Origin: Spirosoma sp.
GTDB lineage: Bacteria > Bacteroidota > Bacteroidia > Cytophagales > Spirosomataceae
Length of the DNA stretch: 14,042 bases
NCBI GenBank assembly: GCA_028288385.1
Contig: JAQBNX010000173.1
Coordinates: forward strand, 1 to 14,042
Reading direction: 5' to 3'
The notes below the pieces were generated by a model, which was given only the letters and a program-made list of their open reading frames with translations, was not told where the DNA came from and searched no databases. Made by a program: the position numbers and the translations under genes. The stretch's first letter is position 1; the number at the start of each line of letters is the position of its first letter. Below are positions 7,632 through 14,042 of this stretch, one piece after another.

Positions 7632-7677
7632 TCAGATGGCTGTCAGCAATATCTATAATACAACTAAAATATCACCA

Positions 7678-8334
7678 ATGATAGTCTGGGGTGTTTTTAC
7701 GGCTGGCCAGCCAGGCAGAGCGTATCAGTTGTTGTGTTTCCCTATAAAGTTTAGACTGTGTGTGGTTGGTCTCCTGGTTCTTGCCAGTTGCGCCGGTCCG
7801 AAAAAAGAAACCTCCCCGTCACGCCCCGACGCTGAATCATCGACCGTAGCTGTGAGTTCTGATACAATCAACAAACAGTCAACCCGTCTATCGACCGATC
7901 GTTCTAAGGCTCAAGCCACTAGGTGGCGCTACGAAAAAACAACCGATCGAACGGGCAATCCTGTTTATAAGGCTTCGCTACTGTCGTCCAACGTACTGCA
8001 GTTTCCCTATCCATATACGGGTGGGTCAACCGCTACGCTGGGCATACGTAAAGGAAATGAAAGTACCTATGTATCCATAGAAGTGTCGAACGGCCAATTT
8101 AACCGGAGTTTCCAGGCAGGTAGTGCCCTTGTTCGATTTGATGGGCAAGCGCCCATTACGTATTCCCTTTCTGCGGCAGCCAATGGCCGCGCAAACATCG
8201 TTTTCTTCGACAAAGCTAGCGCGTTGATTAAGCGGTTAAAGACGGCAAAAGACGTAACGATGCAGGTTAAATTTCCCGGGCAGACAACCCAGACTATCAA
8301 GTTCAGGTCAGCGGGCTTACAATGGCATCACTAA
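7678..8334 (+). CDS. Predicted lipoprotein of unknown function
   Basis: The frame is open from TTG 7609 to the stop at 8334. A lipoprotein signal is clear: KFRLCVVGLLVLASC followed by AGPKKETS, giving an LASC lipobox and likely outer- or inner-membrane anchoring. The start is uncertain: ATG 7678 puts the lipobox Cys at residue 38, long for a signal; TTG 7729 or 7732 would put it at 20-21, more typical; TTG 7609 puts it at 61, unlikely. After a Ser/Thr-rich linker the mature domain begins WRYEKTTDRTGNPVYKASL and continues with FPYPYTGGSTATLGIRKG, VRFDGQAP and a C-terminal IKFRSAGLQW. This all-beta looking pattern (WRY...TDxxxGxP...LxFxxPYxGG) recurs in hypothetical bacterial proteins that I recognise but cannot name. 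It is divergent from the META lipoprotein, so the two may share control. Confidence 0.7.
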   Translation: MIVWGVFTAGQPGRAYQLLCFPIKFRLCVVGLLVLASCAGPKKETSPSRPDAESSTVAVSSDTINKQSTRLSTDRSKAQATRWRYEKTTDRTGNPVYKASLLSSNVLQFPYPYTGGSTATLGIRKGNESTYVSIEVSNGQFNRSFQAGSALVRFDGQAPITYSLSAAANGRANIVFFDKASALIKRLKTAKDVTMQVKFPGQTTQTIKFRSAGLQWHH

Positions 8335-8509
8335 CGTAACGCCTGTTGCTCAACTAACCAGCCATAAGAAAGCAACCACCCCTGTTCAAGGGTACTTACG
8401 GTTGATTCAGCTACTTTAAACGGGCATTCAGGAAAAGCCGCTAATTGCAATTAAACGCAGCACCTCAATTCGTCTCTAACTTTCAGTAACACCTAACAAC
8501 TACTGAATT

Positions 8510-8953
8510 ATGAAAAAGACAATTGCAGCTGCACTTACTTTGCTTGCCCTTACCACCGGCGTAAGCATGGCTCAAGGCGTTTATTCGAGACCTTATGACA
8601 ATCGTAATGACAGTCGCTATGATAATCGTTATGACAATCGTCCTTCGCAGTCACAGGGCCCTCGCTACGGCAATTACAACGATCAGGCTCAGGATGAACT
8701 AAAAATTGATCGGTTGGATGCTATTGTCGGCTTGTCGCGCCGTCAGGAGAAGCAACTCCGTAAGATTGAAAACAACTATGACCAGTTGATGGCCAGAACA
8801 CGGACAACTCCGGATGGCTATCGTCAGCTTCAACTGAGGAAACGTCAGGATATTCTGGCCGTGCTAACCTCGGCTCAACGCGACCGGCTGTTTGCGTCGC
8901 AGCAAAACAACCGGTATAACAACTACCCAACACCGTACGGCCGCAGGGGATAA
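8510..8953 (+). CDS. Small secreted Spy/CpxP-like (LTxxQ-type) protein
   Basis: A 147-residue exported protein. The signal peptide spans residues 1-21 (MKKTIAAALTLLALTTGVSMA, cleavage before Gln22). A low-complexity Tyr/Asp/Asn/Arg segment follows at about 27-47, then a helical charged region with DAIVGLSRRQEKQLRKIE and a second helix ending DILAVLTSAQRDRLFASQ. The paired GLSxxQxxxLxxI and VLTxxQRxxL patterns resemble the LTxxQ motifs of Spy/CpxP periplasmic chaperone-like proteins, though overall similarity is modest and the assignment rests on pattern. The tail is again Asn/Tyr/Arg-rich. The gene stands alone: 175 nt of intergenic DNA with no clear promoter precede it, and an intrinsic terminator follows 25 nt after the stop. 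The role is probably envelope homeostasis, as an inference. Confidence 0.72.
   Translation: MKKTIAAALTLLALTTGVSMAQGVYSRPYDNRNDSRYDNRYDNRPSQSQGPRYGNYNDQAQDELKIDRLDAIVGLSRRQEKQLRKIENNYDQLMARTRTTPDGYRQLQLRKRQDILAVLTSAQRDRLFASQQNNRYNNYPTPYGRRG
8594..8641 (+). repeat. Four 12-bp repeats coding for Y-D-N-R units
   Basis: Four tandem 12-bp units close to TATGACAATCGT encode YDNR, NDSR, YDNR and YDNR, just after the signal peptide of the Spy/CpxP-like protein. The units differ by synonymous as well as coding changes, so the array is not brand new. A slippage-prone linker or a positively charged binding segment are both possible. Confidence 0.8.
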
Positions 8954-8978
8954 CCCACCCACACCGCCTTATTTTACT

Positions 8979-9018
8979 TGCCCGCTCAGGTTGATTCGTT
9001 CGCCTGAGTGGGCATTTT
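8979..9018 (+). terminator. Intrinsic terminator after the Spy/CpxP-like gene
   Basis: A 12-bp stem, TGCCCGCTCAGG (8979-8990) with CCTGAGTGGGCA (9003-9014), has one G-U pair and a 12-nt loop, and TTTT follows directly. It begins 25 nt after the stop at 8953. Confidence 0.8.
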
Positions 9019-9185
9019 CGTGTATTGGCATAAGGTCCGGACTACGCCACAGCCACCTACAGCTAACCCGCTTAAGGGCAGCGATTTTCGCCGAAACAGC
9101 CGGACGATCAGACGTTGGCAGGCCACGAAGACTGGAACATAGGTGTCGAGCTCTTTTAAACCCCACTCTTGCTCCTATAGTTAAG

Positions 9186-9197
9186 TAAACGCGTTTA
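9186..9197. promoter_or_regulatory. 12-bp perfect palindrome upstream of the CoA-transferase gene
   Basis: TAAACGCGTTTA is a perfect palindrome 30 nt before the ATG at 9228, in the place expected for an operator or promoter-proximal site. The remaining intergenic DNA (9019-9227) shows no recognisable gene or TAnnTTTG element. The binding protein is unknown. Confidence 0.3.
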
Positions 9198-9227
9198 AAA
9201 ACCAGTATAACGAATAGCGTCTATTAC

Positions 9228-10511
9228 ATGCCAGCCATCCTTCCTTTCACCACGCCCGAACAGGCTGTCTCGGCCATACAGTCGGGCAATCGCGTATTTA
9301 TTCACAGTGTTTCCCAAACGCCCCACGTTTTAATCGATGCGATGGTGGCGCGGGCAAGCGACCTGAAGGACGTAGAGGTATGCCACATCCACACTGAAGG
9401 ACCACTCCCTTACCTGGACAAAAAATACCGGGACGCATTTAAGCCCAACTCATTCTTTATTGGAGCTAATATGCGCAAACAGCTCAACCAGGGCATTGGC
9501 GACTACGTACCGGTTTTTCTCAGTGAGGTGCCGCTGCTGTTTCAGCGCAAGGTGCTGCCCATCGACGTAGCGCTGATTCAGGTGTCGCCCCCGGATGCAC
9601 ATGGCTTCTGTTCGCTGGGACCGTCGGTCGACGTATCACTGGCAGCCATCCGGTCGGCCAAATACGTGATTGCGCAAGTGAATCCACGTGTGCCCCGTAC
9701 GCATGGTGACGGCTTGATTCCGGCCAGCCTGCTTCACGCAGCGGTAGAGGTTGATGCGCCGATGTATGAGGTCCTGCCGGGCGAAATTAGCGCCGAAGAC
9801 CGCCGTATTGGACAGTACGTAGCCAGCCTGGTGGAGGATGGCGCTACGCTCCAACTCGGTATTGGTGGCATTCCGAACGCTACGCTCACCGAACTGATTC
9901 ATCACAAAGGCCTGGGCATTCATACCGAAATGTTTTCCGACGGTGTCATCGACCTGGTGGAGCGTGGTGTCATAACGGGTGAGCACAAGACCGTTCTCCC
10001 CTACCGGATTGTGTCGGCGTTTGTGATGGGTAGCCAGAAAGTGTATGATTTCATCGATGACAACCCCGGCGTATCGATGAAGCAGGCCAGCTACACCAAT
10101 GACACGGCCATTATCCGGCGCAACCCGAAGGTAACAGCCATCAACTCAGCCATCGAAATTGACATCACCGGGCAGGTCTGCGCCGACACCATCGGTACGT
10201 ATCAATACTCCGGCGTGGGTGGACAGATGGACTTTGTGCGGGGAGCGTCGCTGTCAGAAGGCGGCAAACCCATCATTGCCCTGCCATCTATAACGAGCAA
10301 AGGCCAGAGCAAGATTGTCCCATTTCTGAAAGAAGGAGCGGGTGTAACAACGACACGAGCCCACGTCCACTACATCGTTACCGAATACGGCATTGCTAAC
10401 CTATATGGCCAGAATCTGCGCCAGCGTGCCCGTGCCCTCATCAACATTGCTCATCCTGATCACCGGGAGGAATTGGAACGGCAGGCGTTTTCTCGTTTCG
10501 GGAGCTTCTAA
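9228..10511 (+). CDS. Acetyl-CoA hydrolase/4-hydroxybutyrate CoA-transferase family enzyme
   Basis: A cytoplasmic 427-residue class I CoA-transferase of the acetyl-CoA hydrolase/transferase family. Length and motifs fit the AbfT (4-hydroxybutyrate CoA-transferase) and butyrate:acetyl-CoA transferase branch rather than the roughly 500-residue succinyl-CoA:acetate type. The N-terminal domain covers about 1-190 (including VSPPDAHGFCSLG). The C-terminal domain contains LGIGGIPNA (210-218), then HTEMFSDG, in which Glu234 is the expected catalytic carboxylate that forms the glutamyl-CoA thioester, then NSAIEIDITGQV and the glycine loop VGGQMDF (about 330-336). It would move CoA between acetate or acetyl-CoA and a short acyl acid; the exact acid cannot be read from sequence. 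It stands alone, with a palindrome upstream. IcmF in the same window also handles butyryl- and isobutyryl-CoA, so a shared pathway is possible but unproven. Confidence 0.9.
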   Translation: MPAILPFTTPEQAVSAIQSGNRVFIHSVSQTPHVLIDAMVARASDLKDVEVCHIHTEGPLPYLDKKYRDAFKPNSFFIGANMRKQLNQGIGDYVPVFLSEVPLLFQRKVLPIDVALIQVSPPDAHGFCSLGPSVDVSLAAIRSAKYVIAQVNPRVPRTHGDGLIPASLLHAAVEVDAPMYEVLPGEISAEDRRIGQYVASLVEDGATLQLGIGGIPNATLTELIHHKGLGIHTEMFSDGVIDLVERGVITGEHKTVLPYRIVSAFVMGSQKVYDFIDDNPGVSMKQASYTNDTAIIRRNPKVTAINSAIEIDITGQVCADTIGTYQYSGVGGQMDFVRGASLSEGGKPIIALPSITSKGQSKIVPFLKEGAGVTTTRAHVHYIVTEYGIANLYGQNLRQRARALINIAHPDHREELERQAFSRFGSF

Positions 10512-10697
10512 GTCGGCTCCCTGTAGACAAACGGGTCTCTCAACCTGAGAAATGACGATTGCAAAAGCATAGACAATAAAGTCGGGGTTAAAAAGTCATT
10601 AAGAGTCAAACTGAAGCTTTTGATGACCGTTACTCTGCTACCCTACCTATGAGTGGAGCGTTTTCACTTTTTGCCATCATCTTAAACCAACTGCCTT
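10500..10697. other. Intergenic region between CoA-transferase and oxidoreductase genes
   Basis: A 6-bp stem GGGAGC/GCTCCC (10500-10505 with 10516-10521) spans the CoA-transferase stop, and a small TCTCA-acc-TGAGA hairpin follows. Neither is followed by a T-tract, so termination here is doubtful. No clear promoter element or gene is seen in the remainder before the ATG at 10698. Confidence 0.35.
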
Positions 10698-13082
10698 ATG
10701 GAAGAAACACGCGACAGTATTGCCGATATCTGGGGCGAACGCACGCCACAATACGAAAACTGGCCTGTTCGAGTCGATCAGCGCCTTACGGAAGAACCCG
10801 ATCATTGGGTACAATCGGCCTGCGTACTCTGTTCCAACGGCTGCGGCATGGATATTGGCGTGAAAGACAACCGGATTGTTGGTGTGCGGGGCCGGGCCGT
10901 AGACCGGGTCAATCACGGCCGACTGGGACCTAAAGGCCTGCACGGCTGGGTGGCCAACCACAGCCCCGATCGCCTGACCAAACCACTCATTCGCCGGAAT
11001 GGCAAGCTGGAGGAGGCAACCTGGGACGAAGCCATGAACCTGATTGTGCAGCGCTCCAAAGAACTCATCGAAAAATACACCAGCGGAGCCATCGGGTTTT
11101 ACACCTCCGGACAGCTCATGCTGGAAGAATACTATACCTTGGGCGTATTGGGCAAAGCCGGCCTGGGTACCCCCCACATGGATGGCAACACCCGGCTGTG
11201 TACAGCGACGGCGGCAGCCGCGCTGAAAGCTTCTTTCGGTACCGACGGGCAGCCCGGATCGTATACCGATATCGATACGACGGATGCAATACTGCTGGTG
11301 GGGCATAACATGGCATCGCAGCAAACAGTGCTGTGGATGCGGGTGCTCGATCGGCTGGAAGGCCCCAACCCACCCAAACTGGTGGTGATAGATCCCCGGA
11401 AAACCGCGACGGCCAAAAAGGCGACGGTTCACTTGGCACCCCGCGTGGGCACCAATATTCCCGTAATGAACGGACTGTTAAACCTGATTATTCAGGCTGG
11501 CCAAATCGATGAGTCATTCATTAAGGCGCATACCGTTAACTTCGACGAATTGAAGAAGACCGTAGCGAAATACACGCCGGAGTATGTGCAGCAGCTATCC
11601 GATGTGCCCGCCGACCAGCTCCGGGCGGCCGCTGACATCCTCGGTAGTACGCCAACACTGTTGTCTACGGCACTTCAGGGCGTTTATCAGTCGATGCAGG
11701 CCACGGCGGCTGCGGTGCAGATCAACAACCTACATTTAATTCGAGGGCTGATTGGGCGCAAAGGCTGCGGCATATACCAGATGAATGGGCAGCCCACAGC
11801 CCAAAATAACCGGGAGTGTGGTGCCGACGGCGATCTGCCGGGTTTCAGAAACTGGGCCAACTACGAACATGTTAAGGAACTAGGCCGGCTCTGGAACATC
11901 GACCCCGACAAAATTCCACACTGGTCACCACCCACCCACGCCATGCAGATTTTCCGGTACTGCGAGCAGGGCTCCATTAAGATGCTGTGGATCCAAGCCA
12001 CCAACCCAGCCGTGTCCATGCCGGACCTGGCCCGGATTCGCCGGATACTGGCCAAAGATGACCTGTTTGTGGTGGTGCAGGATGCGTTCCCGACCGAAAC
12101 GACCGAACTGGCCGACGTAGTCTTGCCGACGGCGATCTGGGGTGAAAAAACAGGTTGTTTCACCAACGTCGACCGCACCGTCCATATCTCTCACAAAGCT
12201 ATAGACCCGCCAGGAGAGTCCCGCTCCGACTTTGACATTTTTCTGGACTACTCCCGGCGCATGGATTTCCGGGACAAGGATGGCAATCCGCTGATTGGCT
12301 GGAAGACACCCGAAGAATGCTTTGAGGCCTGGAAGGAATGCAGCCGGGGCAGGCCCTGCGATTATACGGGCATGAGTTACGCCAAACTAAGTGAGGGGTC
12401 AGGGATAATGTGGCCGTGCAATGAGCAGTACCCGGACGGCGCCGAGCATATTTATACCGATGGCGTGTTTAACACCAGCGCAGACTACTGCGAAACCTAT
12501 GGGCAGGACTTATCGACGGGAGCCGCAAAACCACAGGACGAATACAAAGCAGAAGACCCCAGCGGCCGGGCTGTTATCCATGCCGTCGACTATGAGCCAC
12601 CCCACGAAATCCCCGATGACGACTACCCCCTTTGGCTGACAACTGGCCGCGTAGTCTATCATTTCCACACCCGTACCAAAACGGGCCGCTCCAAGGAGTT
12701 GAATGATGCCGCCCCCGAAGGATTTGTGCAGCTATCAGCAGAAGATGCAGGTAAATATGGTATTACCGAAGGCGATTGGGTGGAGGTTGTGTCCCGTCGC
12801 GGCCGGGTTATTGAGCCCGCCAGGATTGGCGAGATTGAGCCGGGGCTGGTCTTTATCCCTTTCCATTATGGCTATTGGGACAAGGATGACCGGAAGCGGG
12901 CCGTCAATGAGTTGACACTTTCGGAGTGGGACCCCGTCAGCAAGCAGCCGCATTTCAAGTACGCTGCGGTGAGCATCCGCAAGACCGACCCTCATTCCAT
13001 TCGGGAGAAGGTGCTGAGTACCAAAGATGAGCTGGTCGAAGTGGTGAAAGGCGTAGTGGAAACGGTGAAAAGCAAACTCTAA
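10698..13082 (+). CDS. Cytoplasmic molybdopterin oxidoreductase, nitrate-reductase-like, with incomplete cluster motif
   Basis: A 794-residue catalytic subunit of the DMSO reductase (bis-MGD) superfamily. The N-terminus has no Tat signal, so the protein should be cytoplasmic. The cluster motif is Cys42-x2-Cys45-x3-Cys49 (ACVLCSNGCG), but the position of the fourth cysteine, normally in GRLCxKG, is Gly77 (GRLGPKG). Cys168 in GNTRLCTATA is the expected molybdenum ligand. The centre carries NGQPTAQNNREC, ATNPAVSMPD, VQDAFPTETTELADVVLP and GEKTGCFTNVDRT, typical of assimilatory nitrate reductases and formate dehydrogenases. The C-terminal pterin-binding domain (about 643-770) has TGRVVYHFHTRTKTGR, NELTLSEWDP and QPHFKYAAVSI. 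Similar proteins are often labelled nitrate reductase, but no nitrite reductase, transporter or electron-transfer subunit is nearby, so the substrate is open. The following gene starts 12 nt after the stop, forming an operon. Confidence 0.9.
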   Translation: MEETRDSIADIWGERTPQYENWPVRVDQRLTEEPDHWVQSACVLCSNGCGMDIGVKDNRIVGVRGRAVDRVNHGRLGPKGLHGWVANHSPDRLTKPLIRRNGKLEEATWDEAMNLIVQRSKELIEKYTSGAIGFYTSGQLMLEEYYTLGVLGKAGLGTPHMDGNTRLCTATAAAALKASFGTDGQPGSYTDIDTTDAILLVGHNMASQQTVLWMRVLDRLEGPNPPKLVVIDPRKTATAKKATVHLAPRVGTNIPVMNGLLNLIIQAGQIDESFIKAHTVNFDELKKTVAKYTPEYVQQLSDVPADQLRAAADILGSTPTLLSTALQGVYQSMQATAAAVQINNLHLIRGLIGRKGCGIYQMNGQPTAQNNRECGADGDLPGFRNWANYEHVKELGRLWNIDPDKIPHWSPPTHAMQIFRYCEQGSIKMLWIQATNPAVSMPDLARIRRILAKDDLFVVVQDAFPTETTELADVVLPTAIWGEKTGCFTNVDRTVHISHKAIDPPGESRSDFDIFLDYSRRMDFRDKDGNPLIGWKTPEECFEAWKECSRGRPCDYTGMSYAKLSEGSGIMWPCNEQYPDGAEHIYTDGVFNTSADYCETYGQDLSTGAAKPQDEYKAEDPSGRAVIHAVDYEPPHEIPDDDYPLWLTTGRVVYHFHTRTKTGRSKELNDAAPEGFVQLSAEDAGKYGITEGDWVEVVSRRGRVIEPARIGEIEPGLVFIPFHYGYWDKDDRKRAVNELTLSEWDPVSKQPHFKYAAVSIRKTDPHSIREKVLSTKDELVEVVKGVVETVKSKL

Positions 13083-13094
13083 ATCAGGAACGTC

Positions 13095-13553
13095 ATGCAT
13101 TTAGGAAATTACCTTGGCCTTGTTCACGAGAGCGAACAGGAATTGGCCGAAGCCTTGCGGAAAGTGGGGGCACATCACGCAGATGAGCCGGATATTTTTC
13201 AGATCTGCCAGTTGCTGGCTTCCTGGTCAGACCAGCACGTGCAGCAGTTAAAGCCCTTTATTAAAAAGTATTCAGAAGATAGAAGCAGTGAACCCGACAA
13301 GCTGAGCCGTACCCTGTTTGATGAACCTCGTAAGGGAAGTTTGGCCCTGATGCGCGACCTGCACGATCTTTGGCTCTTGAGCAATGAAGTAGAACTGTGC
13401 TGGATCGTCATCTACCAGGCAGCCATGGCCCTGCACGATAAAGAACTGGAAGCAACCTGCAACGAACTGTCCGGGCAGACCAAGCGACAGACAGCCTGGC
13501 TGCTGACTCGTATCAAGCAATCAGCTCCGCAGTCACTGATTGTCGCAGCTTAG
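13095..13553 (+). CDS. Small all-helical protein, partner of the molybdopterin oxidoreductase (function unknown)
   Basis: A 152-residue soluble protein whose ATG lies 12 nt after the oxidoreductase stop, with AGGA as a plausible ribosome site, so the two are almost certainly co-transcribed. There is no signal peptide or membrane segment. The sequence suggests a four-helix bundle: about 8-28 (HESEQELAEALRKVGAHH), 34-59 (with SWSDQHVQQLKPF), 83-113 (LMRDLHDLWLLSNEVELCW) and 114-142 (HDKELEATCNELSGQTKRQ). His and Glu residues at positions such as H11, E14, H27, H28, H48, E98, E100 and E117 recall ferritin-like diiron proteins, but the canonical paired E-xx-H motifs are not clear. A maturation chaperone, electron-transfer adaptor or structural partner are all possible. 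I recall similar proteins beside this type of oxidoreductase, but cannot name a family. Confidence 0.75.
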   Translation: MHLGNYLGLVHESEQELAEALRKVGAHHADEPDIFQICQLLASWSDQHVQQLKPFIKKYSEDRSSEPDKLSRTLFDEPRKGSLALMRDLHDLWLLSNEVELCWIVIYQAAMALHDKELEATCNELSGQTKRQTAWLLTRIKQSAPQSLIVAA

Positions 13554-13563
13554 GACCGTGGAT

Positions 13564-14042
13564 TTAAGAGCGGCCTGGGGTTGCCTGTGATGCGTCATGG
13601 GCAACCCCAGGCCGAAACATACCTAAACACATGCCCAGAAACGTTAAGCCCCAGCCTACCAATGCCAGGTAAATGAACCCACGGGCAATTAGTTGCAGAG
13701 CTGGCATTTGTAGGGCTTCGCTCAATCGCCACGTACAAACGGTATACATACCCAATGGAAAGACCATACTCCATCGTTGCGGGTTATAGTTCAGCGAAAT
13801 AGACGGAGCCCGAAACCGCCAAACTTCAAGCAATACAATAAGGGGAATCCACCAGGTGCCCACCGCCCAGCCCAGCAAACTGACACCTTTCAAAAACGGT
13901 AGAAAACCGCTAAAAATGGCGTTATCACTCAAGTGCTGAATAAGGGTGGCCCCAGCTAACGTAGTGATGGCTACAGCCCCCATATCAATCCAGTACGTAG
14001 GTGTAAACTGGTCCGGCTTGAGTGGAAAGAAAATCAGCCGAT
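13564..14042 (-). CDS. TehA/SLAC1-family permease (tellurite resistance/C4-dicarboxylate type), C-terminal part, runs off right edge
   Basis: The frame is open from the right edge (14042) to TAA at 13566-13564, about 158 codons; the ATG at 13983 is internal. Codons upstream of it read FTPTYWIDMGAVAITTLAG, continuous with a TehA/SLAC1 helix motif, so the true start lies beyond the window. At least four membrane segments are visible, with WWIPLIVLLEVWRF, YNPQRWSMVFPLGMYT and ARGFIYLALVGWGLTFLG, typical of the C-terminal half of this ten-helix family. Members move anions, dicarboxylates or related solutes; TehA confers tellurite resistance when overproduced in E. coli. The last residues (RPGVA to ATPGR) are coded by the arms of a perfect hairpin. 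Convergent with the oxidoreductase operon with a 10-nt gap, it is likely not part of that unit. Confidence 0.82.
   Translation of the reverse strand, partial: RLIFFPLKPDQFTPTYWIDMGAVAITTLAGATLIQHLSDNAIFSGFLPFLKGVSLLGWAVGTWWIPLIVLLEVWRFRAPSISLNYNPQRWSMVFPLGMYTVCTWRLSEALQMPALQLIARGFIYLALVGWGLTFLGMCLGMFRPGVAHDASQATPGRS
13571..13614. terminator. Perfect 15-bp hairpin between convergent operons, overlapping the permease 3' end
   Basis: CGGCCTGGGGTTGCC (13571-13585) pairs perfectly with GGCAACCCCAGGCCG (13600-13614) around a 14-nt loop. It lies 17 nt after the stop at 13553 and within the last codons of the minus-strand permease. No T-tract follows on either strand, so it may act as a bidirectional transcript end or RNA-stabilising hairpin rather than a classic terminator. 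Confidence 0.55.

Noticed and set aside
2092..10650. Repeated CTACCCTACCT string at about 2094 and 10639
   Set aside because: An 11-base match in two intergenic places with different flanks is likely chance.
10677..11432. 251-codon minus-strand open frame inside the oxidoreductase gene
   Set aside because: It is antisense to a well-supported gene with strong family motifs; the composition (rich in Phe, Gly, His, Gln) is that of a shadow of GC-rich coding DNA.
10698..13082. Naming the oxidoreductase nasA/narB (assimilatory nitrate reductase)
   Set aside because: The family resemblance is real, but the fourth cluster cysteine is missing and no nitrate/nitrite genes are adjacent, so the substrate name is not supported.

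Overview
The window looks like a chromosomal segment from a Cytophagales bacterium of the Spirosoma type (phylum Bacteroidota). This rests on gene content (a single-chain IcmF, a TPR sensor-kinase N-terminus with the usual Spirosomaceae look, a secreted META-domain lipoprotein), moderate GC, weak Shine-Dalgarno use, and promoter-like sites of the Bacteroidota form TTG-N17-23-TAnnTTTG. The species itself is an inference. I see no mobile element, CRISPR array, rRNA or tRNA.

Layout. Positions 1-438 (minus) hold the 5' part of a TPR sensor protein, probably a histidine kinase, running off the left edge. Just upstream of its start lies the decayed C-terminus of another histidine kinase (452-627, minus), frameshifted by a 5-bp tandem duplication. 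Next come a LolC/LolE-type FtsX permease (807-2051, plus) and, convergent with it, a secreted TraB/GumN-family protein (2131-3015, minus). A divergent intergenic region leads into icmF, the fused isobutyryl-CoA mutase (3226-6624, plus), which abuts with no spacer a convergent META-domain lipoprotein gene (6625-7482, minus). An AT-rich divergent region with two dyads separates that from a second lipoprotein gene (7678-8334, plus). A small secreted Spy/CpxP-like protein with a Y-D-N-R repeat follows (8510-8953, plus) and ends in a good intrinsic terminator.

The right third is metabolic. It holds an acetyl-CoA hydrolase/4-hydroxybutyrate CoA-transferase family enzyme (9228-10511, plus), then a two-gene operon of a cytoplasmic molybdopterin oxidoreductase (10698-13082) and a small all-helical protein (13095-13553). 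A convergent TehA/SLAC1-family permease (13564-14042, minus) runs off the right edge and ends in a 15-bp perfect hairpin shared with the end of the oxidoreductase operon.

How the genes fit together. IcmF and the CoA-transferase both handle short acyl-CoAs and could serve one butyrate/isobutyrate route, but they are 2.6 kb apart with unrelated genes between, so the link is only suggestive. The clearest functional unit is the oxidoreductase plus helical-protein pair. The oxidoreductase keeps three N-terminal iron-sulfur cysteines and the molybdenum-ligand cysteine but has glycine where the fourth cluster cysteine is expected. No nitrite reductase, electron-transfer subunit or nitrate transporter is visible, so a nitrate reductase role should not be assumed. 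The pair is the best candidate here for something poorly described.
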